This document shows, piece after piece, positions 1 to 10,364 of a stretch of DNA of 64,000 bases (positions are counted from its first letter, which is position 1; the number at the start of each line of letters is the position of its first letter). The DNA is from Streptomyces sp. WMMB303 (GTDB taxonomy: Bacteria; Actinomycetota; Actinomycetes; Streptomycetales; Streptomycetaceae). The stretch lies in NCBI RefSeq assembly GCF_029351045.1, contig NZ_JARKIN010000001.1, positions 2,008,001 through 2,072,000 on the forward strand, written 5' to 3'. The position numbers and the translations under genes were made by a program. The notes under the pieces were generated by a model. That model had not been told where the DNA came from. It did no database searches and was given only the letters and a program-made list of their open reading frames with translations.

Positions 1-229
1 GGGCCTCGCGGAGGTAGTCCTCGAGCGCGCCGTAGCGGTCGGCACAGGTCTTGAACAGCACCTGCCACTCGGAGTCCGTCTGCACCGCGCCCTCCCACCG
101 GTAGACAGCGGTGACGGGTCCGTTGAGCTGGGCACACGCCGCCACCCGCCGGGTGATCGCTGCGGCGGCGAGCGTCTGGGCCTGCTCCTGCGAGGCGGTC
201 GTCGTCAGTACGGTGAGGATCTCGGCCAT
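1..229 (-). CDS. cutA: Divalent-cation tolerance protein CutA (3' end cut by window edge)
   Basis: The reverse strand from the ATG at 229 reads MAEILTVLTTTASQEQAQ and continues through RRVAACAQL and YRWEGAVQTDSEW, the usual CutA core (small trimeric ferredoxin-like fold, implicated in copper/divalent-metal tolerance). About 76 residues are visible. The family is normally 105-115 aa, so roughly the last 30 residues lie outside the window. The call is good at family level, but the physiological role of CutA homologues in actinobacteria is not settled. Confidence 0.9.
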   Translation of the reverse strand, partial: MAEILTVLTTTASQEQAQTLAAAAITRRVAACAQLNGPVTAVYRWEGAVQTDSEWQVLFKTCADRYGALEDYLREA

Positions 230-347
230 CCGGACAGCGTAGTCACCACGCGCGGCCGCGCCAGGTCCGTGCCGCCGGGGGGACACCCGAGGCGACGAGG
301 GCCGAAACGTTCAAGACGGCCGGGGCGGGGCGCTCTAGCGTGGCCGT

Positions 348-740
348 ATGACACCGCGCTTCGACCTCATCGGCATCGTCACCTCCGACATGGCCGCCTC
401 GCTCGCCTTCTACCGACGGCTGGGGCTCGGCATCCCCGCCGACGCGGACGCTCAGCCGCACGTGGAGCACGTCGGGCCGGGCGGCGTGCGGCTCGCCTGG
501 GACACCGAAGAGGTCGTCCGTTCCTTCGACCCGGGATGGACGGCGCCGTCGGGCGGCGGCCGGATCGGGCTCGCGTTCCGGTGCGACTCGCCCGCCGAGG
601 TCGACCGGATGTACGGCGAGCTGACCGGCGCGGGCTACGCGGGCGAGCACGCCCCGTGGGACGCCGTCTGGGGGCAGCGCTATGCCGTCGTCCTGGACCC
701 GGACGGCAACGGCGTCGACCTGTTCGCGCCGAACGACTGA
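348..740 (+). CDS. VOC (glyoxalase/bleomycin-resistance fold) family protein
   Basis: A 130-residue protein of one VOC domain: the beta-alpha-beta start FDLIGIVTSDMAASLAFYRRLG and the closing strand VVLDPDGNGVDLFAP are characteristic. Members bind a divalent metal and act as glyoxalases, dioxygenases or drug-binding proteins; nothing here fixes the substrate. It is transcribed towards an AraC-type regulator on the other strand, and the two coding regions overlap tail-to-tail by 61 bp (680-740), so the pair may be functionally linked. ATG at 348 is the first start that preserves the domain. Confidence 0.85.
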   Translation: MTPRFDLIGIVTSDMAASLAFYRRLGLGIPADADAQPHVEHVGPGGVRLAWDTEEVVRSFDPGWTAPSGGGRIGLAFRCDSPAEVDRMYGELTGAGYAGEHAPWDAVWGQRYAVVLDPDGNGVDLFAPND

Positions 741-1462
741 CCGGACCGGCGGCCGGCTGCGGGCACCAGCGCGGTCAGCGGAACGCCCGCCAGGGCACGG
801 ACCTCACGGGAGAGGTGCGCCTGATCGGCGTACCCGGCCCGCTGCGCCGCCCCGGCGAAGGGGGCGCCCGACCGGGCCAGGTGCAGCGCCCGCTGCATCC
901 GCAGCACCCGGGCCAGGGTCTTGGGCCCGTACCCGAACGCGGCACTGCACCGGCGGTGGAGCTGGCGTTCGCTCAGGCCCACGCCGCGGGCCGTGCGCGC
1001 CACCCCTGCCCCCTGGCGCAGCGCCGCGACGACGGCTTCCACCTGCGCGGCGGCGCGCCGGTCGGCGGCTGTGCGCCCGGGCGCCGCCAGCCGCTCCGCC
1101 GCGACCTCCTCCAGCGCCGCCGAGGGGTCCCCGGCACCGGCGACCCGCTCGGTCAGCTCCCGCACCCGGCCGGCGGGCCACAGATCGGCCAGCGGCGTCC
1201 GCCGGTCCCGCAGCTCCCAGGCGGGCGGGCCGAAGACCCGCGGGCCGGTGCCGGGCGGCAGCCGCAGGCCGTACGCGGGGAGTCCCGCACGCTCGGTCGC
1301 CGGATGCGCGCGGGTGTCCGGGCCCGCGACGACCAGTTCGCCGTTCCACAGCAGCAGGTCCATGCAGCCGTCCGGCAGCACCCGCCCGGTGGTGCCCGGG
1401 GGCACGGCGGCACGAGTCCAGCACACCGCGCCCCGCAGCCGGGACGTCCGCTCCTCGTACAT
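680..1462 (-). CDS. AraC-family regulator with N-terminal DUF6597-like domain
   Basis: About 260 aa from the ATG at 1462 (MYEERTSR). The N-terminal half (VLPDGCMDLLLWNGELVVAG, then a GLRLPPG stretch) is the DUF6597-type sensor seen in many actinobacterial AraC proteins. The C-terminal ~100 residues form the AraC double helix-turn-helix, with VGLSERQLHRRCSAAFGYGPK and the second helix region around AQRAGYADQAHLSRE. The open frame continues upstream, but that part is composition-driven and lacks the domain. The last 20 codons overlap the VOC gene convergently. It probably controls the VOC gene or itself; the ligand is unknown. Confidence 0.8.
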   Translation of the reverse strand: MYEERTSRLRGAVCWTRAAVPPGTTGRVLPDGCMDLLLWNGELVVAGPDTRAHPATERAGLPAYGLRLPPGTGPRVFGPPAWELRDRRTPLADLWPAGRVRELTERVAGAGDPSAALEEVAAERLAAPGRTAADRRAAAQVEAVVAALRQGAGVARTARGVGLSERQLHRRCSAAFGYGPKTLARVLRMQRALHLARSGAPFAGAAQRAGYADQAHLSREVRALAGVPLTALVPAAGRRSGQSFGANRSTPLPSGSRTTA

Positions 1463-1527
1463 GGCCCCAGGATGCACCCGGCCACCGACAGGCCCGCCCC
1501 CGAGCGGGCTGCGGGCCGCACCGGGGC

Positions 1528-2562
1528 TCAGCCCGTGGCCTCTCCCGCCAGGTACGCCGTGGGGCTGACACCGCGCAGCCGCTTGAAGGCCGCGCTCAGC
1601 GCGAAGCCGTCCCCGTATCCCACCCGGCGGGCGACGGCGCCCAGCGTCGCGCCCCGCTCCCGCAGCAGCCGGGCCGCCAGATCGATGCGCCACTGCGCCA
1701 GGTAGGACATGGGCGGCTCGCCGACCAGTTCGGAGAAGCGGCGGGCGAGGCTCGCGCGGGACACCCCGGCTCCGGCCGCGAGTGCCGCCACGGTCCAGGC
1801 GTGTCCGGGCTGCTCGTGCAGCAGCCGCAGCGCCACCCCCACCACCGGGTCGCTCTGGGCGCGGTACCAGGCGGGCGCGTCCGCCTCGGGCCGTGCGAAC
1901 CAGGCGCGCAGCACGGCGACCAGCAGCAGGTCCAGCAGCCGGTCGAGGACCATCTGCTGCCCCGGCGCGTCCTTGACGACCTCCGCGGCGACCAGCCGCA
2001 TCAGGTCCGTGTCCCACTCCGCTCCGGGAAGCACCAGCACCGGCGGCAGCGCGTCCAGCAGCCGGGCGCTGAGGTCGCCGTGGAGCTGGTAGTTGCCGCT
2101 CAGCAGGACGGTGGGATCGTCCGGACTGCGGCCCCAGGTCCGCACCCCCAGCGCGAGCTCCTCGCACATGTCCGTCCCGTCCACAGTGGTGCAGCAGTCA
2201 CCCGGCTGGATCAGCAGCCCCGGTTCGGTCCCCGGATCGTCGGCGAGCACATAGGGGGCCGGTCCGCGCAGCACCGCCACATCGCCGGGCGCCAGCCGCA
2301 CCGGCTCCGGCGCCTCGGAGTGCCGGACATAGCCGGTGCCGCGCAGCATGGACGCCAGCGCCAGCGGCGCGCCGTCCTGCACCCGCACGCCCCACGGCGG
2401 TGCGAGCACCGCCCGGTGGAACAGTCCGCCGCGGGCCCGGGCGCCGCCGAGCACGTCCGTCAGCGCCTCGGTCAGCCCGTCGGCGCCCCCCGTCCGCCAC
2501 GCCCCCGCGGCCCGGCCGGACCGTCCCCCGTGTTCGGCGCCGTGCGCCGCGACAGTTGTCAC
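1528..2562 (-). CDS. AraC-family regulator with cupin_6 sensor domain
   Basis: 344 aa. The N-terminal ~200 residues fit the cupin_6 (AraC-binding-like) fold: LRGTGYVRHSEAPEPVRLAPGD is the characteristic strand pair. The C-terminal domain carries two HTH motifs, with AAGAGVSRASLARRFSELVG, MSYLAQWRIDLAARLLRE and GYGDGFALSAAFKRLRG clearly readable. It is divergent from the NmrA-like oxidoreductase at 2643 with an 80-bp gap. AraC(cupin_6)/NAD(P)-binding-protein pairs are frequent in Streptomyces, so that gene is its likely target. Confidence 0.88.
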   Translation of the reverse strand: MTTVAAHGAEHGGRSGRAAGAWRTGGADGLTEALTDVLGGARARGGLFHRAVLAPPWGVRVQDGAPLALASMLRGTGYVRHSEAPEPVRLAPGDVAVLRGPAPYVLADDPGTEPGLLIQPGDCCTTVDGTDMCEELALGVRTWGRSPDDPTVLLSGNYQLHGDLSARLLDALPPVLVLPGAEWDTDLMRLVAAEVVKDAPGQQMVLDRLLDLLLVAVLRAWFARPEADAPAWYRAQSDPVVGVALRLLHEQPGHAWTVAALAAGAGVSRASLARRFSELVGEPPMSYLAQWRIDLAARLLRERGATLGAVARRVGYGDGFALSAAFKRLRGVSPTAYLAGEATG

Positions 2563-2642
2563 GGCAGCAGCTTAGACGCGCGGACATGCGGCTGAGTCGC
2601 CGGCCGATGTCCCCCGGGGCCCGGACGGCGTTGGCTTGCGGC

Positions 2643-3507
2643 ATGACACAGCAGAAGAGTGAGAACGCGGCGGAGCGGCAGCACGCACGGGACCGGGTCC
2701 TCGTGCTGTGCGGCACCGGCAAGAACGGCGCCCGGGTCGTCGAACGGCTGCGGGCACGCGGCTGTCCGGTGCGCGTGGGCTCCCGTACCGGGCAGCCGCC
2801 GTTCGACTGGGAGGACCCCGGTACCTGGGACGCCGCGCTGGCCGGGGTGGGTGCCGTCTTCGTCGTCTGCCAGCCGGACGTGGGCGCCCCGGGGGTCGCC
2901 GATGCGGTGCGGGGGTTCGGTGCACGCGCGGCGGCGGCCGGGGTGCGGCGGCTGGTGCTGCTCTCGGCGCGCGGCGAGGAGTCGGCCCTCCCGACCGAGC
3001 AGGCGGTCCGGGACGCGGGCACGGAGTGGACGATCCTGCGCACGAGCTGGTTCTTCCAGAACTTCAGCGAGGGCGTCTTCCTGCCCTCCGTGCTGGCGGG
3101 CGAACTCCCGTTCCCGGCCGGGGAGGTGCGCGAACCGTTCATCGACGCGGACGACATCGCGGAGGTGGCCGCCGCCGTGCTGACCGAGGAGGGCCACCAC
3201 GCGCGCGTGCACGAGCTGACCGGGCCGCGGCTGCTCACTTTCGGGGACGCGGTGGCGGAGGTGACCGCGGCCGGCGGCCCCGCCGTGCGGTACGTGCCCG
3301 TCGCAACCACTGGAGTACGCCGAAGAGCTGACCCGGCAGGGGCTGCCGCCGGAGCTGGTGGCCTTCCTGGGCGGACTGTTCGCACAGGTGCTGGACGGCC
3401 GGAACGCCTCCGTCACGGACGGCGTGCAGGAGGTGCTGGGCCGCCCGGCTCGGGACGTCCGCGACGCCGCCCGCGCGGCCGCGCGGCGGGGGGCGTGGCG
3501 GAACTGA
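2643..3507 (+). pseudogene. NmrA-like/atypical SDR NAD(P)-binding protein, frameshifted near 3300
   Basis: From ATG 2643 (MTQQKSENAA) the frame gives a Rossmann start VLVLCGTGKNGARVVERL, then LVLLSARGEES, WTILRTSWFFQNFSEG and EPFIDADDIAEVAA, the signature of NmrA-like NAD(P)-binding oxidoreductases. After RYVPV (about 3291-3302) the frame turns into composition noise. The true C-terminus (LEYAEELTRQG, then LVAFLGGLFAQVL, ending RRGAWRN) continues in the +1 frame from about 3304 to the TGA at 3505-3507. A one-base insertion or two-base loss near 3300-3306 explains this. The intact protein would be about 287 aa. It is either a real pseudogene or a sequencing error. Confidence 0.8.
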
Positions 3508-3679
3508 GAGCGCATCCCGGCGCACTGCGGGTGCGCGCGGGACAGCACCGCGGCGAGGCGGCCCCGGCGCGGGAGCGCTGTCAGGCCGCCGCACGTCTCG
3601 GGCGGCGGCCCGCGGACGGATCCGCCGCGCCCGCGAGTGGCCCGGTTGCGTCGCGTGCCGTGCGGGGCACGATGGACGC

Positions 3680-4003
3680 ATGGACGATGTGACCGCTCTG
3701 GCAGCCGAGCACCTGGCGCTGGCACGGAAAGACCCGCACGGCCGCAGTGCGTACCTCTTCCTGCACGACGGGCCGCTGCGGCAGTCCGTCATCGCGCTGA
3801 CGGAGGGGTCGGCGCTGGAGGAGCACAACACGCCGCCGGCGTCGAGCGTCCATGTCCTCCAGGGCCGCATCCGGCTCACCGAGGGCAGCGCCGACCAGGA
3901 CGTCGCCGCCGGGCAGATCCAGCGGGTTCCGCACCTGCGGCACGGTGTGCTCGCGCTGGAGGACACCGTGTTCGTCCTGACGGCGGTGACGGGCACCGAC
4001 TGA
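3680..4003 (+). CDS. Small cupin-domain protein
   Basis: 107 aa. A single RmlC-like cupin can be read: a conserved first motif around EEHNTPPASSVHVLQGRIRL and a second around IQRVPHLRHGVLALEDTVFV. Classic cupin motif 1 has two His and a Glu as metal ligands; here only one His of that group is obvious, so metal binding is uncertain. ATG 3680 is preferred over an out-of-frame ATG at 3672. Function is not assignable beyond the fold; homologues are common next to stress or oxidoreductase genes in Streptomyces. Confidence 0.75.
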   Translation: MDDVTALAAEHLALARKDPHGRSAYLFLHDGPLRQSVIALTEGSALEEHNTPPASSVHVLQGRIRLTEGSADQDVAAGQIQRVPHLRHGVLALEDTVFVLTAVTGTD

Positions 4004-4027
4004 GACCCGGCGGCCCGCGGGCAGCGC

Positions 4028-4534
4028 TCAGAGGCGGTCCGCGGCGCCCCACTCCGCGATGCGGTGCAGTACGGAGCGCAGCGCCAGCTCGTAGCCGAAG
4101 ACGCCGTGTCCGGAGACCATGCCCTGGCACACCGGCGCGGTGACCGAGGTGTGCCGGAAGGGTTCCCGGGCGTGCACGTTGGAGATGTGCACCTCGACGC
4201 AGGGGATGCCGAGCGAGGCCACCACCTCCAGGGCGTCCCGCAGTGCGTAGCTGTAGTGCGCGTAGGCACCGGGGTTGAAGACGATGCCGCTGTCGCCGCC
4301 CCGGGTGGCGTGGATCAGGTCGATCAGCGCGCCCTCGCTGTTGCTCTGCGCGCAGCGCACCTCGGCGCCCAGCTCGGCCCCGAGCACCGTGACCCGCTCC
4401 TCGACGTCCCGCAGGGTGGTGCTGCCGTAGGTCGCCCGGTCGCGTTCACCGAGCAGATTGAGGTTGGGGCCGTGCAGGAGCAGCACACGCGGCCTCGCGG
4501 AGGACGGCTCGGCTGCGGGAGAGTTCGCGTTCAT
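4028..4534 (-). CDS. aroQ: Type II 3-dehydroquinate dehydratase
   Basis: 168 aa, with the small dodecameric type II fold of shikimate-pathway step 3 (3-dehydroquinate to 3-dehydroshikimate). The diagnostic N-terminal GPNLNLLGERDRATYG, the catalytic-loop Arg/Tyr region, SNSEGALIDLIH, FNPGAYAHYSYALRDAL and EVHISNVHAREPFR are all present. About 15 extra residues precede the core, as is common in actinobacteria. It stands alone, convergent with the cupin gene, 24 bp apart. Streptomycetes often carry more than one aroQ copy, so this may be a paralogue. Confidence 0.95.
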   Translation of the reverse strand: MNANSPAAEPSSARPRVLLLHGPNLNLLGERDRATYGSTTLRDVEERVTVLGAELGAEVRCAQSNSEGALIDLIHATRGGDSGIVFNPGAYAHYSYALRDALEVVASLGIPCVEVHISNVHAREPFRHTSVTAPVCQGMVSGHGVFGYELALRSVLHRIAEWGAADRL

Positions 4535-4709
4535 GGGGGCAGCCTAGAGCCGCGGCGGCTGTGGCTCGTCCCGGCCGCCGGTCGGGGTGCTGCCGCGGCG
4601 CGCACGCGGTGGGGCACCGGTCGTGGCGCGGCTGACCTCGACCGCCCGGGGGCCTGCCGCTAGCCTCCACAGGAGAGAGTCGCTGAGCGAGCGAGGAGCA
4701 GGGCGGGCG

Positions 4710-5630
4710 ATGGGCTGGACAGCGCGGAACATTCCGGACCAGAGCGGCCGTACGGCGGTCGTGACCGGCGCCAACAGCGGACTCGGCTTCGTGACGGCCC
4801 GGGAGCTGGCACGGCGCGGGGCGCGGGTGGTGCTCGCCTGCCGGGACGAGGAGCGCGGCGACCGGGCCCGGGACGCGCTCGTGCAGGAGCTGCCCGAGGC
4901 CGGACCGCGCATCGAGCTGCGCCGGCTCGATCTGGGCGACCTGGCGTCGGTGCGCGCTTTCGCCAAGGAGCTGCCGGACGAGCGGGTGGATCTCCTGGTC
5001 AACAACGCGGGAGTGATGGCGCTGCCCTACGGTCGGACGGCGGACGGCTTCGAGCGGCAGTTCGGCGTCAACCACCTGGGCCACTTCGCCCTCACCGGGC
5101 TGCTGCTGGAGCGGCTGCTGACGGCCCCGGCCCCCCGCGTCGTGACGCTGTCCAGCGGGCTGCACGTGCTGGCCAACATCGACATCGCGGACCTCAACAG
5201 CGAGCACTCCTACCGGCGCTGGATCGCCTACGGCCGGTCCAAGACCGCCAATCTGCTCTTCACCCACGAACTGGCCCGGCTGCTGGCCGACACCCCGTTG
5301 GTCGCCGCGGCCGCGCACCCCGGCTACGCGGCCACCAACCTGCAGACCGCGGGAGCCCGTATGGAGGGCCGGAGGGCCGCCGAGCGGGTGGTGGCGCTGG
5401 GCACCCGCGTCCTGGGGCAGTCCGCCGACGCGGGCGCCCTGCCGACGCTGTACGCGGCGACCGCTCCCGGGGTGGCACCGGATTCCTTCACCGGGCCGAG
5501 GCTGCTGGGCTGGCGCGGCGCTCCGGCGCCGTCCTGGCGGGCGCCATGGACTCTCAGCGACGTGGCGGCCGAGCGGCTGTGGGCGGCCTCCGAGCAGTTG
5601 ACGGGGGTCGCCTACGGGGTTCCCTCGTGA
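4710..5630 (+). CDS. Short-chain dehydrogenase/reductase, retinol-dehydrogenase-like
   Basis: 306 aa from the ATG at 4710, chosen because GAGGAG (4693-4698) sits just upstream and the SDR domain begins here; an open frame upstream to 4587 has no domain. The NAD(P) motif TGANSGLG, NNAG, the active-site Ser of VTLSSG and the catalytic YGRSK are present. The RIELRRLDLGDLASVR segment and long C-terminus fit the retinol dehydrogenase/protochlorophyllide-reductase-like SDR group. The stop overlaps the start of the response-regulator gene (GTGA at 5627-5630), implying translational coupling. Substrate unknown. Confidence 0.9.
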   Translation: MGWTARNIPDQSGRTAVVTGANSGLGFVTARELARRGARVVLACRDEERGDRARDALVQELPEAGPRIELRRLDLGDLASVRAFAKELPDERVDLLVNNAGVMALPYGRTADGFERQFGVNHLGHFALTGLLLERLLTAPAPRVVTLSSGLHVLANIDIADLNSEHSYRRWIAYGRSKTANLLFTHELARLLADTPLVAAAAHPGYAATNLQTAGARMEGRRAAERVVALGTRVLGQSADAGALPTLYAATAPGVAPDSFTGPRLLGWRGAPAPSWRAPWTLSDVAAERLWAASEQLTGVAYGVPS

Positions 5631-6385
5631 TCCGGGCGGTCGTGGTCGACGACGACTTCATGGTGGCCCGGCTGCACAGCACCCTGGTCTCCCGGGTGCC
5701 CGGGTTCGAGGTCGCCGCGGTGGCGCACAGCGGTGCGGAGGCTCTCACCGCGGTGCGCGAGACCGCACCGGACCTGGTGCTGCTGGACCTGTATCTGCCC
5801 GACATCAGCGGGCTGGAGGTGTTGCAGCAGTTGCGCGGCGACGGCGCGCCGGGCGGCGGCCCGGACGTGCTGGTGATCACGGCGGCGCGGGATGCGGAGA
5901 GCGTACGGGCCGCACGGCACGGCGGGGCCGTGCAGTACGTCGTCAAGCCGTTCGAAGGGCGGTTGCTGAGCGAGCGGCTGGAGCGGTACGCGCGGGAGCG
6001 GCGGGACCTGGAGTCGCTGACGGCCCCCGGCCAGGAGGAGCTGGACCGGGTCTTCGGCCTCTCCGGCGGCGGTGCGACCGCGGCGCCCCCGGGCGGCGCC
6101 GCGGCGCGGGTGACCGGGCAGGTACCCGACGGTACCGGCGTGGCCGTTCGGGCACGACCGCTGCCCAAGGGGCTGACCGAGCAGACCGCGGCCCTGGTCC
6201 GCGCGGCCCTCCGGGCGAGTCCGCGGGCGACAGGTGTGTCGGCCTCGGAGTGTGCCGAGCACAGCGGCCTGTCCCGGGTGAGCGCCCGCCGCTACCTGGA
6301 GCACTTCGTGGCGACCGGCGCCGCGCGGGTCACTTTGCGGTACGGCACCACGGGCCGCCCCGAGCGCCGCTACCACAGGGTGTGA
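5627..6385 (+). CDS. CitB/DcuR-type two-component response regulator (orphan)
   Basis: 252 aa from the GTG at 5627, which overlaps the preceding SDR stop. The receiver domain shows the acidic pair VVVDDDF, phospho-acceptor Asp in LVLLDLYLPDISG, and the YVVKPF Lys. The C-terminal ~75 residues (LPKGLTEQTAALVRAAL and SGLSRVSARRYLEHFVATG) form the winged/HTH domain of the CitB/DpiA/DcuR family, which normally answers a CitA/DcuS-type sensor for citrate or C4-dicarboxylates. No histidine kinase or transporter is adjacent, so the partner must lie elsewhere. The low-complexity Gly/Ala linker around residues 145-175 is typical for high-GC genomes. Confidence 0.88.
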   Translation: MIRAVVVDDDFMVARLHSTLVSRVPGFEVAAVAHSGAEALTAVRETAPDLVLLDLYLPDISGLEVLQQLRGDGAPGGGPDVLVITAARDAESVRAARHGGAVQYVVKPFEGRLLSERLERYARERRDLESLTAPGQEELDRVFGLSGGGATAAPPGGAAARVTGQVPDGTGVAVRARPLPKGLTEQTAALVRAALRASPRATGVSASECAEHSGLSRVSARRYLEHFVATGAARVTLRYGTTGRPERRYHRV

Positions 6386-6418
6386 GGTGCGGCGGGGCGG
6401 CCCGTTCGGCGTCGCGGA

Positions 6419-6907
6419 TCAGACCTTGGTGAAGCACATGGTGTGGTCGCCGCCGCGGTTGCTGGAGTACTGGATGCCGTAGTCGTACTGGGCCGGGCAT
6501 TCCTTGTCCGGCCCGAAGAGCCGCTGCCCCGTCTTGTACTCGGCCTCCGGGGAACCGCAGTCGACGATGGTGGGCAGCGGGTCCTCGTCGGTGCCCTCGA
6601 TCTTGACGCAGTCGCCCTGCTGCGGGTCGTGCGTCTTCTGCTCCTCGATCCGCGCGGACTCCGATGCCTCCGCTTTGGCCTTCCCGCCGTTGGGATCGGT
6701 GTTGTAGTCGTACACGTACCAGCCGACCCCGCCGAACACCGCCAGGACGAGTACGGCGGCGATCAGACCGCGCAGCGGGCTCGCCTGCGGGCGGCGCTGC
6801 GGGCCGCCGGGCGGCGGGGGACCCTGGGGCTGCTGGTAGTGCTGGTACTGCGGGGGAGGACCCTGGGGCTGCTGGTACTGGTACTGGTACGGCGGTGGTG
6901 CGGACAT
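6419..6907 (-). CDS. LppU/SCO3897-like membrane-anchored protein with Gln/Pro/Tyr-rich N-terminus
   Basis: 162 aa from the ATG at 6907 (MSAPPPYQYQYQ). The first ~45 residues are a Pro/Gln/Tyr-rich cytoplasmic repeat region with YQQPQGPPP occurring twice. One transmembrane helix follows (LIAAVLVLAVFGGVGWYVY), then a short linker and an extracytoplasmic domain with four Cys (GDCVKIEGTDED, VDCGSPEAEYK, ECPAQYDYG, HTMCFTKV) that could make two disulfides. This architecture matches the LppU/SCO3897 group of unknown role. It is convergent with the response regulator, 33 bp apart. Confidence 0.7.
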   Translation of the reverse strand: MSAPPPYQYQYQQPQGPPPQYQHYQQPQGPPPPGGPQRRPQASPLRGLIAAVLVLAVFGGVGWYVYDYNTDPNGGKAKAEASESARIEEQKTHDPQQGDCVKIEGTDEDPLPTIVDCGSPEAEYKTGQRLFGPDKECPAQYDYGIQYSSNRGGDHTMCFTKV

Positions 6908-7087
6908 GGGTGTTCCCCCGTGATCTGGTGCCCTGACGCGCGCTGACGCGCACTTGTCGGCCTTACTGTAAGCGCCGTCGCGCGCGGCCGGGCGCCGGGT
7001 CCGGCACCCGCCGAACAGCGGTGTCCCCACCCGATGTCGGGCTCCGCCCCCGGCCCACGAAGGCACGGGGTGCGAAGGCGAAGAAGA

Positions 7088-7121
7088 AGGAGGCGGCACC
7101 CCCGCACGGGTGCCGCCTCCT
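7088..7121 (-). terminator. Rho-independent terminator of ppdK
   Basis: A perfect 14-bp inverted repeat (AGGAGGCGGCACCC / GGGTGCCGCCTCCT) encloses a 6-nt loop. Read on the minus strand it lies about 70 nt beyond the ppdK stop and is followed by a T-rich TTCTTCTTC run. This is the best intrinsic terminator in the window. Confidence 0.9.
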
Positions 7122-7188
7122 GGGCCGGGTTCCCCGTCCGCGGTGAGGGTCGGTGCGGACGGGGAGCCCGGGAGTGGGAGGGCTCGGG

Positions 7189-9966
<2,778 letters not shown>

Positions 9967-10050
9967 CGGACTCGGCTCCTCGTGGTCGGCTGCCCTGACG
10001 GCGGGGAGCGTACCCAGATCGAAGGCTTACGAGTACGTCCAACAGCACGT

Positions 10051-10074
10051 CACACGGCTGTAACCACCCGTGTG
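10051..10074. repeat. Inverted repeat CACACGG-N10-CCGTGTG upstream of ppdK
   Basis: Perfect 7-bp arms with a 10-bp spacer, about 85 nt upstream of the ppdK start. It could be an operator or a hairpin in the ppdK 5' untranslated region. Its T/A-containing spacer contrasts with the surrounding coding DNA. Confidence 0.45.
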
Positions 10075-10110
10075 CCGAGAGATCGAAAGTGGATGGTCGG
10101 ATCAGCTAAT

Positions 10111-10121
10111 TGGTCATACCA
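10111..10121. promoter_or_regulatory. TGGTCATACCA element, candidate GntR/FadR-type operator of ppdK
   Basis: TGGT-CAT-ACCA matches the TGGTnnnACCA core bound by FadR/PdhR-type GntR regulators, which often control pyruvate or fatty-acid metabolism. The flanking AAT/ATT partly extends the symmetry. It lies 145 bp upstream of ppdK. No GntR gene is adjacent, so the binding protein is unidentified. Confidence 0.4.
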
Positions 10122-10255
10122 TTCAAGATTCGAAATGGTGACTACGTTGAGCCGAAAGAACCAGCGGCTTCATCAACGCAGAGTAGTGCCCGCCTACAAC
10201 GCGGGAACCAAGGGTCGGTAAAACCGCGATCTGCTCCTTGGAGATGTACAGCTCA

Positions 10256-10278
10256 CATCTGAGCGCTCATCTGAGCGC
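10256..10278. repeat. Direct repeat CATCTGAGCGC x2
   Basis: CATCTGAGCGC occurs at 10256-10266 and again at 10268-10278, separated by one base, about 90 bp before the start of the gamma-glutamylcyclotransferase gene. It is a possible regulator-binding pair, without further support. Confidence 0.4.
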
Positions 10279-10364
10279 ACCCCTGATCAAGGTGGCGCGA
10301 ATCACGCGGCTGAACGGGTGAACGTCTCACCATCCGGACGTGCTGCGGCCCGCAGTATCTTGCC

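Larger units (their letters stand above)
9967..10364. other. Long divergent intergenic region between ppdK and the gamma-glutamylcyclotransferase gene
   Basis: 398 bp without a plausible gene, visibly richer in A/T than the flanking coding DNA, especially 10075-10260. It holds the divergent promoters, a 7-bp inverted repeat (10051-10074), a TGGTnnnACCA element (10111-10121) and an 11-bp direct repeat (10256-10278), listed separately. No tRNA or known riboswitch was recognised. A small RNA cannot be excluded. Confidence 0.7.

Noticed and set aside
10172..10185. ATCAACGCAGAGTA matches part of a common cDNA-synthesis (SMART) adaptor sequence
   Set aside because: Only 14 bases, flanked by ordinary genomic sequence on both sides with no adaptor remainder. 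Taken as coincidence, although a read-level check would settle it.
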